From Rhizodiscina lignyota (Eukaryota > Ascomycota > Dothideomycetes > Aulographales > Rhizodiscinaceae): 64,000 bases of DNA. Shown here in pieces: positions 12,387 through 23,198 of this stretch. How positions within the stretch are numbered: position 1 is the first letter of the stretch; every line of letters begins with the position of its first letter. The stretch lies in assembly GCA_010015805.1 (NCBI GenBank), contig ML978125.1:248001-312000 (forward strand). Direction: 5' to 3'. A model generated the notes under the pieces. The model saw nothing but the letters and a program-made list of their open reading frames with translations. It did not search any database and had not been told where the DNA came from. Made by a program: the position numbers and the translations under genes.

Positions 12387-14086
12387 TCAATCCACTTTCC
12401 TGGTTGTAGGCCCATTTACAATCTTCTCATTCGGTCCTGGCAATGCACTGCCGTTAATGGAGTCATTCTGTGCTGCTCTCTCCGCCTCCTGTCGTCGCTT
12501 AGCTTCTTCGACCTTCTCCTTTGGGATAGTGAGAGCATTGATGCCCAGATATTTGCAGATGCTATTTATGACCAGGTATGCCCATCGTCCATATATGATT
12601 GCAGCAAAGACAAAGTAGACCTGGAGATAGCGAAGTTCGAGAGTATCCGTCCAAATTGGCTTGAGGCCAAGCAGTGGATAATTCGAGACAACGGCACCGA
12701 TCAGAAGAGGGGCAAGAAGGGCCGTCCAGTATGGAAATGGCTGTCGAGTAAGGTGGGCAAGAATGATCTTGGTCGTCATACGTCCGAATACCAGGCTCAT
12801 AGTGAGCGAGAAGAGGACGAGGTGGTTGTTCCTCAGCAACGAGCTGTATGGACTACCAAGCCAGCCGACACACCCACCAGTGAACAAGACCATTGGAGTC
12901 CACTCAAGAAGCAGCGGAAGTGTAGGGAGGCCTTTTGCACTCCGAGCGCGGTAGACGTTGGACACGCATTCTGGAAGGTGGGCGACCAGAAACGCAACGA
13001 GGATGAATACAACCCAAATGTCCTTTAGATTCGTCGTCGTTGTGAAGTACTTGGCGGTGAGAGGATGAAGGGACGGATCGGTGAGGGTTTGGATGGCTTC
13101 TGGGAGGTAAGGGTAGAACGGTATTGACCATATCTGAGCTCCGTATATTCCGGAGGCGATCATGAAGATACAGGCAATGATGAGTCCCTCTGTCCCACTG
13201 TGTCAGTAAGAAGGATTTGTGGTAAAAATGGAAGGCCATTACTCACCTGTTGGTCCATTGAAGTAACCCAGATAGAGAGTGTGCGTGTGGTACGTCTCCC
13301 AGGTTGAGAAGAACATGGGTAGACAAGGAACGAGAGCTGTGAAGGCGCCAGTCTTCGTCGGTCCGAATCCCATTGCAGCCACTTCAAAAAGAGAAGCCAG
13401 GGTGCAATTGAGGGAATCAATGCCATGACTGCCAAATTTTAGCCTGTCTCCTTCTTTGTCAATCCTTGGGGAGGGTCATACTCGAACAGCTCTCCCAAAG
13501 GACTTGACGTTCCAGTCCTCCGTGCTTGCTTCCCATCCACATTGTCCATTGTAGAGTACCTGCGGTTCGAAGTTGTCAATAGGCGGTGGTAGGAAAGGCG
13601 CACGTAGCACAAGCGTACATCCAGATGCCCACGGCGAAGCTATAATACACCCAGCTAGGAGCCTGCCGGAGAATTTCGTTAATAACAGCTCGACGGCTCC
13701 CAAGCAGAGAGCGGAGGAAGACTAACCGGTCCAACCATATCCGGAACATAAATCTCTAGTAATATTACATTTCCGAGAATGAAAAAGAATCCGATGAGAG
13801 TGACTAGGTTCGGAGCGAGCCATAGTGGAAGCAATTGGACGAACCAATTCCACTACAACGTTTGTGAGCGGATGTATTCTGGGTATTTCGATGGACGTAC
13901 GTAGTGTCGGAGGATGTAGTAAGAGACTGGAGACTTGTCCACGCTCGAATACTTGTAGGATTTGAGATGTACGAGAGCATCCTCCGAGATGCACTCGTGT
14001 GCCGCGGTTTCTGCAGGACTGTCAGTAACGCGGTCTTCATGGAGTAAATTTATATGCCGGCGGGTAGGGTACCAACCTTTGCGCAT
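12387..14086 (-). CDS. CPT1: Choline/ethanolamine phosphotransferase (CDP-alcohol phosphotransferase)
   Basis: Seven exons join in phase: 14086-14077, 14010-13901, 13852-13727, 13662-13619, 13559-13482, 13428-13247 and 13189-12387, giving 450 residues. The enzyme transfers phosphocholine or phosphoethanolamine from the CDP-alcohol to diacylglycerol, the last step of the Kennedy pathway, in ER or Golgi membranes. The signature D-x2-D-G-x2-A-R-x8-G-x3-D-x3-D is complete: Asp102, Asp105, Gly106, Ala109, Arg110, Gly119, Asp123 and Asp127. Asp123 is created at the exon 5/6 junction, which confirms that splice. The N-terminal [12 protein letters not shown] block and several hydrophobic helices are typical, and a polar tail of about 50 residues follows the last helix. 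The 10-nt first exon (Met-Arg-Lys) is the weakest part; an ATG further upstream is possible. Choline and ethanolamine specificity cannot be told apart here. Confidence 0.92.
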
Positions 14087-15102
14087 AATGTGCAGCGACT
14101 GGGGATTGCTCTCTTGCGAACGAGGGACAGAGTACACGGAACCAGATAGTATCAGCGTTCATGTGCCATGAAGAAAGAGAATTGGACGGAAAAGGGGGCG
14201 CCTTGAGTTTGCTCAAAAAGTGAACATGCGCTGGCGCGTAACTGTCCTTTCCGGCAAAGCTCGTCAGGGTCTGTTTCGACGTTGTACGCACGTGAAAAGT
14301 AGCGTGGCCGTCGTTACTGGCTTCGATTGGTCAATGCTCCCGCCCAGTATAAATGGGGGAGAGCAGGGTGCTTCTGCTCTCAACTTCCAACTTCAACTTC
14401 AACTTCATCGTACTCACGCGAGATATCGACAGGTACAGCTGCACACCCTCAAGATGAGTCCATTCCGTTCGCTCCGGCTAGTGCCGCTGTATAGTGTGGT
14501 CGCTCTTTAGCGTCCTCAATGTTCCATGTTCGATGATGGAGTTTCAGCTGCAGAAGGGCACGTTGCTGTGCTTTGGAGACAGCAGATTACGAAAGCTCAT
14601 CCCCCTGCGACTTCCTTCTTCAGCATCACCAAATGTCCGATTACGACCCAGACTCGGCGATTCTCTAGCCTAGCCGCATGCTTTCGCTCGTTTCCACGCC
14701 GAGCCCGCGGAATTCGCAAGGTGTAACGTCCCTACTGTTCCCTTTCCATGAGGGTAAATGATAACCTGCCGCTACTGGCTGTTCCCCCGCCGTAGCTAGA
14801 GCTTGCCATGCCATCCGCACGATGACTAACGACAGAGTAATCCTGGACCACAAGAGACAGCGAATCACGCTTCTCGTAAATCGGATTACGGCGGGGCGAT
14901 GCGTTCGTCGTGTCCTAAGGACGCGATGTCGCGTATGTCGCACGAAAGCACGAATAGGTCGCTATCAGCTCTGTCACCGCGGAATTGATTAGAAAAGAAA
15001 GTAGTTAAAAGGGCAGGTGCCTCTTTCCCACAGCTCTCAACTTCTCGCAGCTCAAAGCAACTTTCATTCACTGCTCTCGCATTTCCACAGCGATCATTCA
15101 CG
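14087..15102. other. Intergenic with an orphan promoter-like block
   Basis: Divergent space between the phosphotransferase and the catalase-like gene. A TATA-like AGTATAAATG lies near 14346, followed by a CT/CAACTT-rich leader (14380-14410) and an ATG at 14453 that opens only 18 codons. A second unsupported frame of 46 codons starts near 14527. The pyrimidine-rich leader at 15018-15100 belongs to the catalase-like gene. Confidence 0.45.
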
Positions 15103-16110
15103 ATGCCTCTTCCAGATGACCAACAAGCCGTAGAGGTTGCTAAGGACCTCATTAGCACTCTCAAAGGAGCTTTTGGCACCCCGCCTGGTTATCGTCCTGG
15201 TACCTATGTTCAAACTGCGTTTTGATTAAGGTCTGGTTTCTAACCGCTTCAACTAGCTCATGCTAAAGGTGTCCTCCTGACCGGCACCTTTACACCATCT
15301 TCGACAGCTTCCTCTCTCTCAAGCGCATACCACCTGAACAATGTGACACCAGTGACCGCGCGTTTCTCGTCCAGCACGGGTATCCCAACGATCCCAGACA
15401 CAGATGCAAATGCCGATCCACGCGGATTCGCAGTCCGCTTCCACTATCCTGAGAAGAACGGACGTCGCGTGCACACGGATATCGTCTCACACAGCGTTGA
15501 CAAGTTCCCCACGCGCACGGGTGCTGAATTCTTGGAATTTCTTCAGGCCGTCGGAGCAAGTCAAGGTGCACCTGAGCCCACTCCAGTGCAGAAGTTCCTT
15601 GGCTCTCATCCAGAGACCCTCGACTTTGTGCAAGCACCAAAGCCACCCCCAGCCAGCTTCGCAGAAGAGCCATTCTTCGGTGTCACCGCATTCAAGCTGA
15701 TCAACGGCGACAAGGAGACCTTCGTCCGCTACCGCATCGTCCCAACTGCTGGTGTTCACCAACTCTCGGCTGACGAGGTCAGCTCGAAGGGCCCTAACTA
15801 TCTCATCGAAGAGATTCACGAGCGTGTTGCCAACGGCCCAGTGACGTTCAAACTGAACGCTCAAGTTGCAGAGGCGGGTGACACGACCGACAACAACACA
15901 GTACACTGGCCAGAGAGCAGGCAGGTTGTGGAGTTGGGAGAGATCAAGCTGGACAAGGTCGAGCCTGATGACAAGCAGGCCGCTGAGCAGAAGAACATCA
16001 TCTTCGATCCCATCCCGAGGGTGGAAGGGCTTGCGCCGAGTGCGGATCCGTTGTTGGACGTGAGAGCAGCCCTCTACCTGATTAGTGGCAAAGAGAGGAG
16101 AGCAGCGTAG
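15103..16110 (+). CDS. Catalase-related haem peroxidase (SrpA-like)
   Basis: Two exons, 15103-15199 and 15257-16110, give 316 residues, the size of the short catalase-core proteins rather than of full catalases (about 500-750). These proteins use haem to reduce peroxides with an organic donor. The distal His segment is present as RPAHAKGVLLTGTF, formed across the single 57-bp intron. RGFAVRFHYP and the DIVSHSVDKFPTRTGAEF stretch correspond to the conserved catalase core. The C-terminal NADPH-binding and flavodoxin-like parts of large catalases are absent, as normal for this subgroup. No signal peptide or peroxisomal C-terminal signal is seen. It lies 0.5 kb before the double Zn2Cys6 regulator in the same direction, but a functional tie is only a guess. 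Confidence 0.88.
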
Positions 16111-16651
16111 GCTAGTCTTCATGTGCGGACCATGCATACCTGGTCCTAGTTCTACGGCTGCTTAGAAGCTCTTTGTGGAGTGCGAAAGCATGCTGGATGT
16201 ATAGAAGCTCAGACCCAAAGCGGAAATCATCCAATAGCCATATTGGGTTAGTCTTACTTCGAAAGTGAACGATGAAATATGACCTTGCTTTATCCCTGCA
16301 TGAGCCCGTAAGGCGGCATATCATTTCCATATCATTAGATAACGAGATGCTCGAGTCCATGTCGTCGCCTAACTTGGTGGCTGCGCAGGTGAGGGGCTCT
16401 AGCTGTTAGAGGGATGGCGCGGATCTCCGATATCGTCGCAGCAAAAAGGCCAGCCGCAGAGGAGAAGCGCGCCCAGTTCCGACAGTTGGAGACATCCATG
16501 CTCTCCATGTTTCAATTTGCCTTGCACTCGTCAAAGACTACTCCCAATGCTTTCAGCAGCTCCATTGCCTCCATGCTATGACCTCGTTGAGCGCCCTGGA
16601 GGCGACCGGGATCTCGATAGATGCCCGCTTTGAGCGTTGCTGGGTGGTGCC
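16111..16651. other. Intergenic, promoter of the double Zn2Cys6 regulator
   Basis: About 540 bp holding the 3' UTR of the peroxidase gene and the promoter of the regulator. A CGG-N4-CCG pair lies at 16420-16429. No further gene is seen. Confidence 0.45.
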
Positions 16652-19600
16652 ATGAAACGGAGACAGACCTTCGCGTGCGCGCGATGCTTTCGGAGGAAGA
16701 AGCGATGTATTGCTGCATTTCCTTCTTGTGTGGACTGCCAGAGGGCCGGGGTGAAATGCGTCAATCTAAACCGTGACTCTGACGCCGAGTACCCAAGAAG
16801 GTTTGCAACGACAAGCACGTGCGTTATCTCGATCATGGGCTTACAGCAGGATAGTGTCGTTGCCTTCCTGGAACGTTCAATTACTGAGCTCCAGGCAGAG
16901 ATCGATCAGCAAAAAAGCTTGTCTGCTCCCGGTTCAGTTGCAGGAACTCGCTTGTCTGCCGCTGCTTACGAGCGCTTCTCAAACGTAGTGCAGAACTGTA
17001 TGAGGCATGACTGCAACGCGTCTATCAAGGGCCAACCGAGAGCCATCTACAGCGATGTCTTACTTACTAGTTCTACACCTCCGAGGCCAGCGGTTCTACC
17101 TACCGTGGATCGAAACAGGTCGTCTCATACTCCGAGGACAAGTCTGGATGATATTCCTCCCTCCGTGGCTGAAATACTTTTGGACATATACGTCGAGAAG
17201 ATTCTGCCTCATAATGCCATCTTTCTAGAAGATGAGGTACGCGAACTATATCGTAGAGTATGCGTGGATATCTCTGCACAACAACGAGATGCTCGAGATC
17301 TTTTCATGATATTGATGGTGTTCGCCATCAGTACAATGTGTTCTAAATGCGACGACTTTCGCCGGCCGGCTTCGTTGGCGGAATCTCTTCATGCTGAAGC
17401 TGTACACTACTTTGACTGTACAATCAGCAGCACCACTTCGCTGCAGTGTCTCCTACTCGCAATCCAACTTGCATACGTTCTTCCTGACACCGGTAACATG
17501 GTGAGCTTGGTTGCAGAAGCCATGAGGATGGCCGCCGAGTTACGTCTGCATACTGATCCTTCCGACGGACATGGCCGACATGATGCCGAGAAACGTCAAA
17601 GGCTATTTTGGCAGGTTAGCGGAATACATCTACCCCCATTGCTTTCAGCAAAGACTAACTTTACTTCTAAAGACATATATCATGGAGAGATCTGTCAACT
17701 CATCTGCGAGACAACCTTTGGTCATTGGTGATGATGACATAGACATACCGTTCCCACAAGCTGCAGATCTACAGGGAACCGAAAAATGGCGAGCAAATTT
17801 CGCAACCATCATCCGCTATCGCCACTTCCAGGGCGAAATATTTAGCAGACAGTATCGCAATGCAGATCTAGCTGAACAACCTTACGACGAGTGGATGGCG
17901 CAAAAGGAGCTTGAGGTTCTGTCTTGGAGAGGACGAGCATTAGGAGCTAGTGACACACTCCCGGATTGGTTCAAATTTGGGACTTCGTACATCTTACTCA
18001 GCCTGCATCGTCCTTCTCCCGTCAACCCGACGCCTAGCTTAGCATCGGTGCGAGAATGCATCGTAGCTGCGGGCCATCTAATCTCTGGCTTTCACCATGC
18101 TGCCCGAAACAGTTTATTCAAGTTCACTTGGCATGCTCTGCATAACTGCTTCGAAGGCGGGGCCATCCTCCTTTACAATATCCTACAGTACAATGAGGCA
18201 TTCCGATGCCTCTCAAACGACCTCTTCCAACAGACGGGAGATGTTTTGCGCGAATTGACAGATTTCTTCCCAATCGTTTGCGAGCGATGGCCGAGAGCAA
18301 GAAAAACTGTCGACTTATTCGAAAGCTTAAAAGCACGCGTACTACAAGTCCATGCATTATCATTGCAGGGAGCCGTGGAGCCCGATTTGGAGCTGCATCA
18401 GTTTCTTCGCGACGTCATCTTTCAGAAATCCATCGGAATATCAAACATACATCACGGCTTGTCACTCGGTGTCAATCAAAGTCACACCGCCCTCTCTATT
18501 GATCTAGCATCGACAGAAGAATCCGATGGTGTAGCAAGCTGGCTGGACGCGATTCCGAATCTGGACATCTTTGATGACTTTCATTTTCTAGAACTGCCAA
18601 CCTCCATGTCACCATGGTTGTTGCCAGAGTCGTTCGACACACCCAGTCCGAGGCCACCAATACCAGCAAGTCCAGCCCAAGATGCTGCAGGAATGTATGA
18701 GCCACACATGGACCCGAGCGATCACGCTGATGCCGCATCCTCTTTCATAGAGGAGGCCTTTGATCAGCTCCCTGCCTGTTTAAAGTGTCGTCGCCGGAAA
18801 ATCAAGTGCGACCGTAAATTTCCCTGTTGCGGATATTGTGCACGCACGAATCAAGTTTGCACCATCGTCGATCCGGTACTCGATCAAGAGATCCCACGGT
18901 CACGTTTACAACAGCTGAAGCAGAGATACGATGACCTCTCTCAGAAATTGATCGAAGGAAAGACTCGAGAGGACATCAGCTTCAAGGGAGAGGATGGCCG
19001 TGCGAGTAGCTCGGCATCTACAGAACATAATGACACAATGGCATCAAGCTTACTTGATTCATCATTTGATACCTTCTCAAAGAATCCAAAGGGTAAGACC
19101 GTGTATGTTGGCCGCTCCAGCCCCTTGTTTTCTTTAGGAAGAGCCTTGGATGCCGCGAATATCGGGAAGGCGAGAAGTATCATTGCTTCTATACAGAATC
19201 CCCTCGAACGGGCCTCTGGAGATCTTTCGATTGACTTCCGAAGAACCCTCACTGCTCCTGAAATCGCAGTGCTTATTGATGTATACCATAACAGCATCGA
19301 AGTCTTGTTTCCTGGTCTAAAACAGCAGACACTGGGGCTGATGGCGCCGGGAAGCCCCGAAATAAGTCAACACTCTAATCTCTCAACGCGACAAACGACT
19401 TCCACCAACCTCGTCCTCGCGGTAGCAGCGAGAATGCTTGCCAAGAGAGATTCGCGGATGATGGCAGTCTCCACCGCGCTCCTTGGCGCTGCGATGCAAG
19501 ACTACTCGAGTTTTTGCAGTGAGGTTCAACAGCAGAACGAGGGAGGCCTAACCGCGGTATTTCTGCTCTGCTTGTACTTTTTGCTGGATCCCTCTTCTGG

Positions 19601-20554
19601 AGATGTATGGCGTCTACTTGGCTACGCCTGTAGGCTCTGTACCGAGCTGAGCTGGGACTTTTCTGGAACACTTGGACCAGAGAAAGCTAATTGGCCCTTG
19701 CGATGCTCAGTATTCAGACTGGAGTGGTATTCGCCCCGCACCAACATTCATCTGTATTAAGCTGATCTTTTATCAGTGATGTGTCTATTGCTTACGGTCT
19801 CCCTCCACAGCGTTCCATGCTTTGCATTGACCGTTCGGTGAGCTTACCACACTTACTACTTAACACCTTCTGAAGAAATTACTAATCCTGACTCACGTAG
19901 TGGATCAGCGCCTATGAGACAGACCAAGGAGCGCAATGGACAGCTTACTACCTTCACCGACTAGCCGTGATTAAGCTGTCGATCCATGCTCATATCCTCA
20001 CGAAACATGACGCTCTTGCTGACTGGGAAGTTCTACAAGAGAGACTCCATCGGTGGCAGTCGGCGTGGAAACTCCATATCGAAACAGTGCGGACATTGTC
20101 GAGCACGGATCACGGGATGATATCCTGGTTAGAGCGATGTGGAGAGTTCTATTTCTGCGAGGCTGCTCTTTTCTTTTACAGAGCGGCAGGGGACAGCTCG
20201 ATGCCACTCGCTGACGCTCACGACTTTGCGATCCGATACATCGAGGCATTCTCAATCCTGTATAAGGGCCATCACCATATCTCACCCACAGCTGCGATAG
20301 ATGGACAGAGTCATCTAGCGGATTCGAAATTAGTATTTCCAATATGGTGGACAGCAGTGCACAGCTTGTTCCATGCCGGCATTGTGCTTATCCACCGCCC
20401 GGAGAACGATAAGAAAAGAAGCAACGATTCCCGGCATCAACAGGCAGTACAAACGACGCTCTGGCTACTGGAGTGTCTGAGTATAGACAGAGGGAATCTG
20501 TGTGACGGTCTCGCGGATGAGCTGCAGTATCTGAAGGATCATGTCGGCGCCTGA
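16652..20554 (+). CDS. Fused regulator with two Zn2Cys6 DNA-binding domains
   Basis: Four exons join in phase: 16652-17614, 17673-19726, 19777-19837 and 19901-20554, giving 1,243 residues. The first Zn2Cys6 cluster is at residues about 9-36 (six Cys with spacing 2-6-6-2-6). It is followed by a fungal-specific regulatory (MHR-type) domain, recognisable at DAEKRQRLFWQ|TYIMERSV across intron 1. A second complete cluster starts near residue 690 (CLKCRRRKIKC and five further residues in register), with basic linker, coiled-coil-like stretch and a second MHR domain whose LECDVSIAYGLPPQRS signature forms only after splicing. No stop codon lies between the two halves, and the second cluster sits inside the 2,054-nt exon. 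The parsimonious reading is one head-to-tail fusion of two regulators. An internal ATG at 18708 could start a 577-residue second protein. Targets are unknown; the neighbouring oxygenase and transporter are candidates. Confidence 0.82.
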
Positions 20555-20677
20555 CGGCACTTGATTTATCAGGAGCAGGAGAGGGTTCAACGCATTTTCA
20601 TTAAAACATTAACGAAGACTTAATAACTAAGACTATGACTACATCTCAACATGGCTTCTCTATGCTTCTCAAGCTTC

Positions 20678-22059
20678 TCACTGCCCGATCCCCCTGGTCT
20701 TGAATCTATGACGCTGCATGCTGTGGCGAAGCTCGTAATACTAGAGACTCATCAGTGAAATCTAACAGATCCATAGCTCGATCCAAAAACTTACATCTCC
20801 AACTGTCAGTGGCTCGTACGCCGCCGGGCGGTCGGCTGAGCAGCACTCCGGTAGACACTGCAAGAGTCAGCATTCGCTTTTGTCAGCGACTAGTGGCGGA
20901 CGGCCTTGCCTTTACGACAGCATCGAGGTTTGGGCTGAAGAAGAATGGAGTGGAGTATCGCTCCTTTCCACTTTCGTTGACGACGCGATGAACGGTAGAT
21001 ACAAAGCGGTTATTGGCCATGCGCATCAGAAAATCGCCAACGTTAACGACGAATGTGCCTTCAATTGGTGCAGCAGGAACCCAATGTGCGTTAGCATTAA
21101 GGACTTCGAGACCGCCAACCTTATCCTGGTTGAGGATGGTGAACACTGTGCTGGTGAGAAAGCTGTCACAACAAGCGAGATCAGATCTCCAATCACTCAC
21201 GAGTGAAATCGGTGTGCGCTCCGATTCCGGTGTCATCTTTGATGTCCGGATCCTGTGGAGGATAATGGAGGCTGAATACACATTAGTCTCGATGAACGTC
21301 TCCTAGATATGCCTTGACACTAACATCTTTTGATTAGTATTGGGTGCATCGACCAATTTGTCAAGCGCCGTCTCTTCAGCACCCAATCCAAGCGCGAAGC
21401 AGCGCGTAAGCTGGCGGGCGAGAGTGATGAAGCGCGAATGGTACGCCATTATCTGCTCCTTGAACTCAGGCCATTCGGCGGGCCACTGGTTGAGGTTCAT
21501 CATCCTCTTCGATGCCTCTGAGAGCGTTGGTGGGACCGGGTCGTACTCTGGATCATATGAATTGAGGAACGACTCTTTCCGATCTGAGACATGGTCAGCA
21601 GAGCAATGAGGACAGTTCCGAATGAAGATTTGTACCTCCTCGGGGCTTTGTGTCATCCAACCTTGCACCGTGAACGGGCTCATATCCCTTCAAGTCTTTA
21701 TTCTTGTAGATGTAATGCTCCATTTTCTTCTCCAATGGCATAGCGAAGTACTCCTTCATGATCTTCCACTGGTCGTCAATCAATTTCTGCTCCACGCCAT
21801 GGTTCTTCATGTAGAAGAATCCAACATCTTCACATGCTTGCGCCACTTGCTTTGCAACCTTCATGCGGTCCTCCAACTTTTCACTGAACATGCCCCCAAC
21901 ATCAATAATGGGGATCTCAGTGAAGGTAGATTTCATTTCCTCTCCTGTAAGGACCTTTCGGCGTTCGCCAAATCGGCCATCATAATGGAAATACACATAA
22001 TCCCCCTCGATCTTTGTGGCGACCTTTGTCGGGGTCTCGGTCACAGTGGTGGTAGACAT
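20678..22059 (-). CDS. 2-oxoglutarate/Fe(II) dioxygenase, IPNS-like family
   Basis: Six exons: 22059-21636, 21583-21325, 21271-21201, 21145-20910, 20857-20795 and 20740-20678, giving 371 residues. Members of this DIOX_N plus 2OG-FeII_Oxy family hydroxylate or desaturate small molecules, often in secondary metabolism or nucleobase use. The iron ligands are His247 and Asp249 in GIGAHTDFT and His304 in VSTVHRVV; Arg314 followed by Tyr-Ser binds 2-oxoglutarate. The DIOX_N domain (about residues 46-160) includes EIPIIDVGGMF and VGFFYMKNHGV. The family C-terminus EPLTVGD|YYELRH forms at the last splice. The fourth intron fits only with a GC-AG border (AAG|GCAAGG); no in-phase GT donor gives the family-like CLPECCSADRP continuation. 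The gene converges on the regulator (123 bp apart) and diverges from the transporter, which suggests shared control. Confidence 0.9.
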
Positions 22060-23198
22060 GATGGTAATAACGAGGCCTGAGGCGAAGGATCACGCAGACG
22101 GTTTCGACTTCCAATATAATGGATCCCTTCAGGCAGTATTTATGAAGACCCAAGTTCTCGGTGCTCTTTCTAGCAACACCAAGGACGGAGATACCCCATC
22201 ACAAACCGTTGCGTCGGGCGTTTAGCGCTCACCAAGTCAACAATCACGCGCTATTCCGACGAATAGCCTCCCCGAGCCGTATCATCGGGTTTAAACGCAC
22301 GAGTGTGCAGCTTTCACCATCCTAGCATTATCATCAGTCGGATGCTTTAGCGCGTCTTCGATTCTGCAAAGCATATCAAAAGCGAGAAGCTGCATCTAGA
22401 CTTTATCGCTGGAAGTTCGGACGAGCGAGCAAATGTACTTTGATTGCCGAATACCGCGTTGTCAGTGTAGATATTAGTGAAGACTAGCCCAAGCTTTTTA
22501 GTTCAGCCTCCCGGCGGGACCCCGCGGGACAACATATGCTTCACCAAGTCTTAGCAAGATGAGAAGATATGGTTGGGCACAGCGGTCGTCAAGCCTTGCC
22601 CAGGGACTGACTTGCGGCGAAGTGGACTTACGTAAGGATCAACTCCAAACGTCGGCGAACATCCCTTCCTCCTGAAAAGACGACTCCTGGAGAATTTCGA
22701 GAATATCTTCATTCAAAATTCCGTTTTGATTGATATCTTCGCCATCAATGGCGCGCTACACTATTCGGTTAGAGACTTAGAAGAGGTAGAGGTACTTATC
22801 AGAGGTACTTATCATGGATCGGGATTATGCGTCCTCAACAGGCACCAGGTTACCTGTGTCGGGATAATGCGCGGTCGGAATCCGTCTGCCACACCTGTTG
22901 ATAGCAGCTGCCGTGAGAACCGCGGAGTCGATCCTGAATAGCTGTACAACTAGCGGATCCACACTTCCACTCTCCGAGTCAGGGTTGAAAGATGGGGACG
23001 GTGCAATTGGACGGCGACCTCCAAGGTTGTGATAACGAGAATACAGGAATACCCCTCAGTAATAGTCTAGATTGATAGAGCGCCTCATGAGGCGGGCAAA
23101 AGTTCAGCATAAAATGTGCTGCATGTCCACCTATGACCATGCAGACATTGTTTCTCAAGTTGATTGCTCGCACGCATATTCTTCCCTGAACGTCCATC
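22060..23198. promoter_or_regulatory. Divergent promoter with two CGG-N7-CCG sites
   Basis: This 1.1-kb space separates the start codons of the dioxygenase (minus) and the transporter (plus), so it likely drives both. Two palindromic half-site pairs with the same spacing are visible: CGG at 22512-22514 with CCG at 22522-22524, and CGG at 22872-22874 with CCG at 22882-22884. Such CGG triplets in inverted order are the classic recognition pattern of Zn2Cys6 dimers. A GC-rich inverted repeat surrounds the first. A short direct repeat (AGAGGTACTTATC twice) lies at about 22785-22813. Binding is an inference. Confidence 0.45.

Noticed and set aside
16790-16850. Possible intron between the first zinc cluster and its linker
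   Set aside because: No GT-AG pair there keeps the frame, and the sequence is open without splicing.
18708-20554. Separate 577-residue Zn2Cys6 gene starting at the internal ATG
   Set aside because: No stop, terminator or promoter-like space separates it from the preceding half; the fusion needs fewer assumptions. Not fully excluded.
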